This document shows, piece after piece, positions 59,425 through 64,000 of a stretch of DNA of 64,000 nt. The stretch's first letter is position 1. The number at the start of each line of letters is the position of its first letter. The stretch comes from Pseudomonas triticicola. GTDB lineage: Bacteria; Pseudomonadota; Gammaproteobacteria; Pseudomonadales; Pseudomonadaceae. The translations under genes and the position numbers were made by a program. The stretch spans positions 4,055,501-4,119,500 of the forward strand of contig NZ_JAHSTX010000001.1 of the NCBI RefSeq assembly GCF_019145375.1, read 5' to 3'. The notes under the pieces are model-generated. The model searched no databases. It had not been told where the DNA came from and worked only from the letters and a program-made list of their open reading frames with translations.

Positions 59425-61227
59425 ATGTCCGAGACGCTGCTCAGTTCCCGCAATCTGGCTTTCGAGTTGTACGAAGTCCTCGATGCCGAGGGCCTGACCC
59501 GGCGCGAGCGCTTTGCCGAGCACAATCGCGAGACCTTCGACGCCGCCATCGGCACCGCGCGCAACATCGCCGAAAAGTATTTCGCCCCGCACAACCGCAA
59601 GGGCGATGAAAACGAGCCGCGCTATGAAGACGGCCAGGCCATTCTGATTCCCGAAGTGAAACCGGCGGTGGATGCCTTTCTCGAAGCCGGATTTCTTAAC
59701 GCCGCACGCAGTTTTGAAGCGGGCGGCATGCAATTACCGACCCTGCTGTCGCAAGCCTGCTTCGCGCACTTTCAGTCCGCCAACGCAGCGTCGACCTCGT
59801 ACCCGTTCCTGACCATGGGCGCGGCCAACCTGATCGAGAGCTTCGGCAGCGAAGAGCAGAAACAGCGCTTCCTGCAACCCATGATCGACGGACGTTTCTT
59901 CGGCACCATGGCCCTGACCGAGCCCCATGCCGGTTCGTCGCTGTCGGACATTCGCACCCGCGCCGAGCCCGCATCCGACGGCACCTATCGCCTGAAGGGC
60001 AACAAGATTTTCATTTCCGGTGGTGATCACCCACTGTCGGAAAACATCGTGCACATGGTGCTCGCCAAACTGCCCGACGCCCCGCCGGGGGTGAAAGGTA
60101 TTTCGCTGTTTATCGTGCCGAAGTTTCTGGTCAACGACGACGGCAGCCTCGGCCAGCGCAACGACGTGCTGCTCGCCGGCTTGTTCCACAAGATGGGCTG
60201 GCGCGGCACCACATCGACGGCGCTGAACTTCGGCGATAACGGCGAGTGCGTCGGCTATCTGGTGGGCAAACCGCACCATGGTTTGAGCTACATGTTCCAG
60301 ATGATGAACGAAGCGCGGATCGGCGTCGGCATGGGCGCAGTGATGCTCGGCTATGCCGGTTACCTGTATTCGCTGGAATATGCGCGTGAGCGGCCGCAGG
60401 GCCGGGTGCCAGACAGCAAGGATCCGACCACCGCGCCGGTGGCGATCATTCAGCACGCGGACGTCAGACGCATGCTGCTGACGCAGAAGTCCTACGTCGA
60501 AGGGGCATTTGACCTCGGCCTGTATGCCGCGCGGTTGTTCGATGACACCACCACGCTGGAAACCGAAGCCGAACGCAAACAGGCTCATGAACTGTTGGAC
60601 CTGCTGACGCCGATCGTCAAATCCTGGCCTTCGGAGTTTTGCCTGAAGGCCAACGAACTGGCGATCCAAATTCTTGGCGGCCACGGCTACACCCGTGAGT
60701 ACCCGGTGGAGCAGTACTACCGTGACAACCGCTTGAATCCGATCCACGAAGGCACCCACGGCATCCAGTCGCTGGATCTGCTTGGGCGCAAACTGGTGCA
60801 GAACGGTGGCGCCGGTCTCAAGCAACTGATTCGATTGATCGCCAACACGGCCGAACGTGCCACTGCCTACGACTCGTTGACTACCCTGCGCGAACCGCTG
60901 GAAAAACTCGTGGCCCGCTTGCAAACCGTGACCATCGGCCTGCTCACGGATCTGGCCCAAGGCAAGGTCAACAGCAGCCTGGCGAACTCGGCGCTGTACC
61001 TGAAAGTGTTCGGCCACGCGGTGATCGGCTGGCGCTGGCTAGAGCAGGCGATCCGCGCCGAGGAAGGCCTGGCCAAAGGCAATTCGGCGGATGTTGACTT
61101 CTACAAGGGCAAGTTGCAGGCGGCGCGGTATTTCCTGACATGGGAAGTGCCGGGTTGCCAGCATGAGCTGGACCTGCTGGAGGCGCGGGATGAAACGTGT
61201 CTGGGGATGCAGGATGCGTGGTTCTGA
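59425..61227 (+). CDS. Acyl-CoA dehydrogenase, 600-residue type
   Basis: A 600-residue FAD-dependent acyl-CoA dehydrogenase of the long subfamily with an extra C-terminal domain. Seen are an N-terminal helical domain (YFAPHNRKGDENEPRY), MALTEPHAGSSLSDIRTRAE at the FAD/substrate site, GNKIFISGGDH, MGWRGTTSTALNFGDN, ARIGVGMGAVMLGYAG, and IQILGGHGYTREYPVEQYYR with the RDNRLNPIHEGT segment near the active site. The last 120 residues form the C-terminal domain found in this subfamily (PF12806 type). ATG 59425 follows AAGGTAGG. The chain length of its substrate cannot be told. No beta-oxidation partner is adjacent. Confidence 0.92.
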   Translation: MSETLLSSRNLAFELYEVLDAEGLTRRERFAEHNRETFDAAIGTARNIAEKYFAPHNRKGDENEPRYEDGQAILIPEVKPAVDAFLEAGFLNAARSFEAGGMQLPTLLSQACFAHFQSANAASTSYPFLTMGAANLIESFGSEEQKQRFLQPMIDGRFFGTMALTEPHAGSSLSDIRTRAEPASDGTYRLKGNKIFISGGDHPLSENIVHMVLAKLPDAPPGVKGISLFIVPKFLVNDDGSLGQRNDVLLAGLFHKMGWRGTTSTALNFGDNGECVGYLVGKPHHGLSYMFQMMNEARIGVGMGAVMLGYAGYLYSLEYARERPQGRVPDSKDPTTAPVAIIQHADVRRMLLTQKSYVEGAFDLGLYAARLFDDTTTLETEAERKQAHELLDLLTPIVKSWPSEFCLKANELAIQILGGHGYTREYPVEQYYRDNRLNPIHEGTHGIQSLDLLGRKLVQNGGAGLKQLIRLIANTAERATAYDSLTTLREPLEKLVARLQTVTIGLLTDLAQGKVNSSLANSALYLKVFGHAVIGWRWLEQAIRAEEGLAKGNSADVDFYKGKLQAARYFLTWEVPGCQHELDLLEARDETCLGMQDAWF

Positions 61228-61234
61228 AACGCTA

Positions 61235-61412
61235 CCCTCACCCCAGCCCTCTCCCGGAGGGAGAGGGGGCCGAATGGGGGATATTCAAGAAGTACGCCGA
61301 CCTGAAAGGGCCTTGTCGGATCCATAATCGACTGGTGTTTTCAGGTCGATGTATAGCGAGAGACGCCTCGGTCAGTCCCCTCTCCCTCCGGGAGAGGGCT
61401 AGGGTGAGGGGC
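61235..61412. repeat. CCCTCACCCTAACCC-type doublet, second copy
   Basis: A unit at 61235-61267 (CCCTCACCCCAGCCCTCTCC and a GGAGGGAGAGG stem) and an inverted unit at 61376-61412 (CCCCTCTCCCTCCGGGAGAG then GGCTAGGGTGAGGGGC) lie between the convergent acyl-CoA dehydrogenase and chemoreceptor genes. The right unit is nearly identical over 40 bases to that at 49041-49084. Confidence 0.87.
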
Positions 61413-61428
61413 TTTTCAGGTCTGATAC

Positions 61429-63365
61429 TCAACTCAACTTGAACCCACCCATCTGCCGCGCCAGATCATCCGCCAGCCGCTGCAACATCTGACAATCCTC
61501 ACGACAGGCCCGAACCTCCCCCGCCGTCGCCCGCGCCAGATCGGAAATCCCCTGCACGTTGCGGTTGATCTCTTCGGTCACCGCCGACTGCTCCTCGGTC
61601 GCGGTCGCTACCTGATGGTTCATGTCACTGATGCGCTCGACCTGGCCGGTAATCGCCGTCAGCGACGCGCCGGTGCGCTGGCTCGATTCTACCCCGGTGC
61701 CGGTTGCAGCCTGACCGGTGCGCATCGACGACACGGCGTTTTCCGCGCCTTGCTTGAGGCTGCCGATCATCAGTTGAATTTCGTCGGTCGAGGCCTGGGT
61801 TCTGCGCGCCAGAGTGCGTACTTCGTCTGCAACTACGGCAAACCCGCGCCCCATATCCCCGGCGCGCGCCGCTTCGATAGCGGCATTAAGTGCGAGCAGA
61901 TTGGTCTGTTCGGAAACGCCACGAATCACCGCCAGTACCGAATCGATCGACGCCACTTGCTGCGCCAGCTCAGCCACTGCGCCCGCCGCTACGCCGATTT
62001 CATCGGACATGCTTTCGATATGACGGATCGAGCCACCGACCACTTCCCGCGCCTGCAACGCCTCATCGCGCGCGGTTTGTGAGGCAAGCGCGGCGTTGCC
62101 GGCGTTTTGGGCGATCTCCTGCACGGTCAGGCCCATTTCGTGGACGGCGGTGGCTACCATGTCGGTCATTTCCTGCTGCCGGCCCGAACGCTCGGCGGTG
62201 TTGTCCACCACCTTCGCCACTTGCCCCACGGCCGTGCGCAGGCGTTCGCTGGTGGTCAGCACCTCGCCGATCATCGCGCGCTGGCTGTCGAGGAAACGAT
62301 TGAAGCCGCGCGCCAGGTCGCCCAGCTCATCGGCACGGCTGGAATCTAACCGGTGGGTCAAATCTCCACCACCGCTACCGATGGCCACCAGCGCCGTGTT
62401 ACTTGTCGAATCGGTCGTACCAGCCCCTGCGCCAGCCACACCACCAACGCCAGGCAGACCAACGCCACCACCAGACCGATGCCGCCACTCATCCACATCG
62501 CTTTCCGTGCTTCGGCGTAGATTTGCGACTGCGGCACTTCGGCCACCAGCGTCCAGCCGAGATCACGCAGCGGCAGGCTGAAGGCGAGGAAGTCTTCACC
62601 GTCGCGTTCGAAACTGCTGTTCACCGCATCCTTGTGCCCCATCAGCGCTTGCGCCGCATTGGCACCGATCTGCTCGGTCAAGGTGCGTTTGCCGCTGTAC
62701 TGCGCCTCAGGATGGACCTGAATCAGACCGTCGGAACGCACGAGATAGACCTTGCCGCGCTCGCCGAAACTGAAGTTGTGGATCAGCTCCGACAGCTCTT
62801 TCATGCTCAGCCCAAGTCCGGCGACACCGACGACTTTGCCGGCCTGCTCGACCTTCAGATCGATGAACAGGGCCAGCTCGCCAGTGGCGCCGTCGTTGTC
62901 GATATTGAGGGTGCGCGGCTGACTGCTGTCGAGAAAGGAATAGAACCACGCATCGGCCGGTTTCGCGCGACTGAGGGTGCGGTCCAGGCCTTTTTCGGTG
63001 ATGTAGTGGTTGGATTCGGTGCCGATGATCAGCGCAGTGAAGGCCTTGTGTTCGGCGCGGATCCCTTCCAGATACTGCGCAAAAAGCGCGGTTTTGCTGC
63101 TGTCCTCGCCTGTCGCCAGCCAGTCACGCACCATGCTGTTGCTGGCGATGTCCTTGGCGGCGGTGAGCGGTTGCACGAGGATGCGTTCGATATCGTTGCG
63201 CGTCGCTTCGATACTCGACGGCAGTGCTTGCTCGACCAGATAGCTCTGGGCGAGGCGGTTGACCACCAGGGTATAAATGCCAACCACGATCACGATGCTG
63301 ATCAGCAGGGCCGCGCCCATGCCGAGAATCAACTGCCACTGAATACTGCGTCGCCACCACTGCAT
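61429..63365 (-). pseudogene. Methyl-accepting chemotaxis protein broken by a frameshift in the HAMP region
   Basis: Two overlapping frames together encode one chemoreceptor. The 5' part, from ATG 63363-63365 (MQWWRRSIQWQL), has TM1 (LILGMGAALLISIVIVVGIY), a Cache-type periplasmic sensor of about 240 residues (ITEKGLDRTLSRAKPADAWF; ELALFIDLKV), TM2 ([20 protein letters not shown]) and [10 protein letters not shown] opening a HAMP domain. There the frame leaves the family sequence near 62392-62402 and soon stops (62358). The other frame resumes with [20 protein letters not shown] and contains the full signalling domain with [20 protein letters not shown]. One inserted base would restore a protein of about 645 residues. 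It is either a real pseudogene or a sequence error, and no homopolymer marks the site. The ligand is unknown. Confidence 0.88.
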
Positions 63366-63374
63366 GGAGCACCC

Positions 63375-63449
63375 CCAAGGAATAAGTGGCCGAAACACTG
63401 CAACAGCCGTGCCGATTGTATACACCCCAACCGACAATCTATTCCTTGG
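63375..63449. repeat. 10-base inverted repeat between zapA and the chemoreceptor gene
   Basis: CCAAGGAATA (63375-63384) and TATTCCTTGG (63440-63449) are exact inverses 55 bases apart. On the minus strand they lie just after the zapA stop and just before the chemoreceptor start. They could close a stem-loop at the zapA transcript end or mark a regulatory site. The gap is too short for a complete 6S RNA. Confidence 0.5.
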
Positions 63450-63464
63450 TTGTGCGCAACCTCA

Positions 63465-63767
63465 TCAGCCCTGACTGATGGTCTTGGCAATCGTCTCGAC
63501 CGTGGCGCTGACTTGCTCTTGATAACGCTCGAGTTCTTCTTTGTGCTGCTTCTTCATTTCGATCTGCTGCGAGCACAGATTCATCGCCGCCAGCACCAGC
63601 AAACGGTCGCCGATCAGCGTCGGGTATTTGCGCTTGGTGTCTTCCAGCGCTGCCTTGAGCATCATCGCCGCGTCCAGCAGGGTCTGTTCTTCCCCGGCCG
63701 GTGCCTTGATCGAATAGTCCTCGCCGAGAATGGAGATGACTTTTACCCCTGCTGTGCCGTGGTTCAT
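63465..63767 (-). CDS. zapA: Cell-division protein ZapA
   Basis: A 100-residue ZapA that crosslinks FtsZ filaments at the division ring. VKVISILGEDYSIKAPAGEE is the globular head. LLDAAMMLKAALEDTKRK and the long helix ending in EMKKQHKEELERYQEQVSAT form the coiled coil. ATG 63765-63767 overlaps the preceding stop by four bases (ATGA), so it is coupled to the upstream coiled-coil gene, as is usual in Pseudomonas. Confidence 0.96.
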   Translation of the reverse strand: MNHGTAGVKVISILGEDYSIKAPAGEEQTLLDAAMMLKAALEDTKRKYPTLIGDRLLVLAAMNLCSQQIEMKKQHKEELERYQEQVSATVETIAKTISQG

Positions 63768-63994
63768 GCGCTGACAGGACCGGCATTGACGCGATCAACC
63801 AGCGCCTGAATGCGCGCGGCGGTGGCGCCGTGTTTTTCTTCCTGCTCCATCAGGCTCAGTTGCAGGTTTTCGTTTTCATCCTTGGCCTGGGCCAGTTCCG
63901 TGGACAGGGTCTGGTTGGTCTGCAGCAAGGTCTGGTTCTGTTGCACCAGGTCGCTGACGAGCTGTTCCAATTGGCTGAGGGATGCTTCCAACAT
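63764..63994 (-). CDS. Small coiled-coil protein (TIGR02449 family, ZapB-like)
   Basis: A 76-residue, almost wholly helical heptad-patterned protein (MLEASLSQLEQLVSDLVQQN, then TLSTELAQAKDENENLQLSL). It matches the TIGR02449 family encoded next to zapA in gammaproteobacteria and resembles the division factor ZapB in length and design. Functional equivalence is not established. ATG 63992-63994 is six bases from the window edge, so its ribosome-binding site is not visible. Confidence 0.9.
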   Translation of the reverse strand: MLEASLSQLEQLVSDLVQQNQTLLQTNQTLSTELAQAKDENENLQLSLMEQEEKHGATAARIQALVDRVNAGPVSA

Positions 63995-64000
63995 TTTGAT

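Noticed and set aside
63366..63464. 6S RNA downstream of zapA
   Set aside because: Only 99 bases are available, and I could not match the 6S closing stem or bubble.

Overview
The window is chromosomal DNA of a fluorescent-group Pseudomonas (P. fluorescens-like). Gene content and order match, from memory, the P. aeruginosa PAO1 thiC-tolC and waaA-to-msrA blocks (about PA4973-4974 and PA4988-5018). The intergenic gaps carry the short palindromic repeats typical of P. fluorescens. No rRNA, tRNA, IS element, CRISPR array or integrase was found, so most of it is core genome with a few accessory insertions.

Region 1 (1-4.6 kb): thiamin-pyrimidine genes cytX (partial) and thiC, the latter under a TPP riboswitch, divergent from a TolC-type outer-membrane channel. 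Region 2 (4.6-7.4 kb): an accessory orphan TccC-like RHS toxin whose C-terminal module looks like an M35 (Asp-zincin) metallopeptidase. Region 3 (7.5-13.3 kb): Kdo transferase waaA, a LysR regulator divergent from an EmrE-like pump, then a coupled FAD oxidoreductase and aldo/keto reductase and a conserved protein of unknown function.

Region 4 (13.3-34.1 kb) is the LPS core locus, nearly all on the minus strand. It has variable glycosyltransferase-like genes (one with GT29 sialyltransferase-like motifs), hldE, dnpA, mig-14 and msbA, then a GT-C membrane protein, a GT2 enzyme, a NodU-type carbamoyltransferase and a lipoprotein. It ends with the tightly overlapped waaF-waaC-waaG-waaP-wapP-wapQ-kinase operon. 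Together these make the inner-core sugars (HldE), add Kdo and heptoses (WaaA, WaaC, WaaF), extend, phosphorylate and carbamoylate the core (WaaG, WaaP, WapP, WapQ, carbamoyltransferase), and flip the product (MsbA).

Region 5 (34.4-49 kb): glnE divergent from aceEF (pyruvate dehydrogenase E1 and E2) with a striking twin-palindrome operator between them, an accessory PhoD-like phosphoesterase, the c-di-GMP phosphodiesterase dipA, msrA and rlmJ. Region 6 (49-53 kb): an accessory patch with two small unknown genes and an orphan T6SS vgrG plus DUF4123 adaptor with no effector gene. Region 7 (53.3-61.2 kb): putP and putA, divergent around an array of six GTTGCA hexamers, then an acyl-CoA dehydrogenase. 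Region 8 (61.4-64 kb): a methyl-accepting chemotaxis gene broken by a frameshift in its HAMP region, then zapA and a small coiled-coil gene.

Four dispersed repeat families punctuate the gaps: heptad GCTTGCA hairpins, GATCGCAGCC-type palindromes, GAGCGAGCCTGCTCGCGAA-type palindromes, and CCCTCACCCTAACCC-type doublets.
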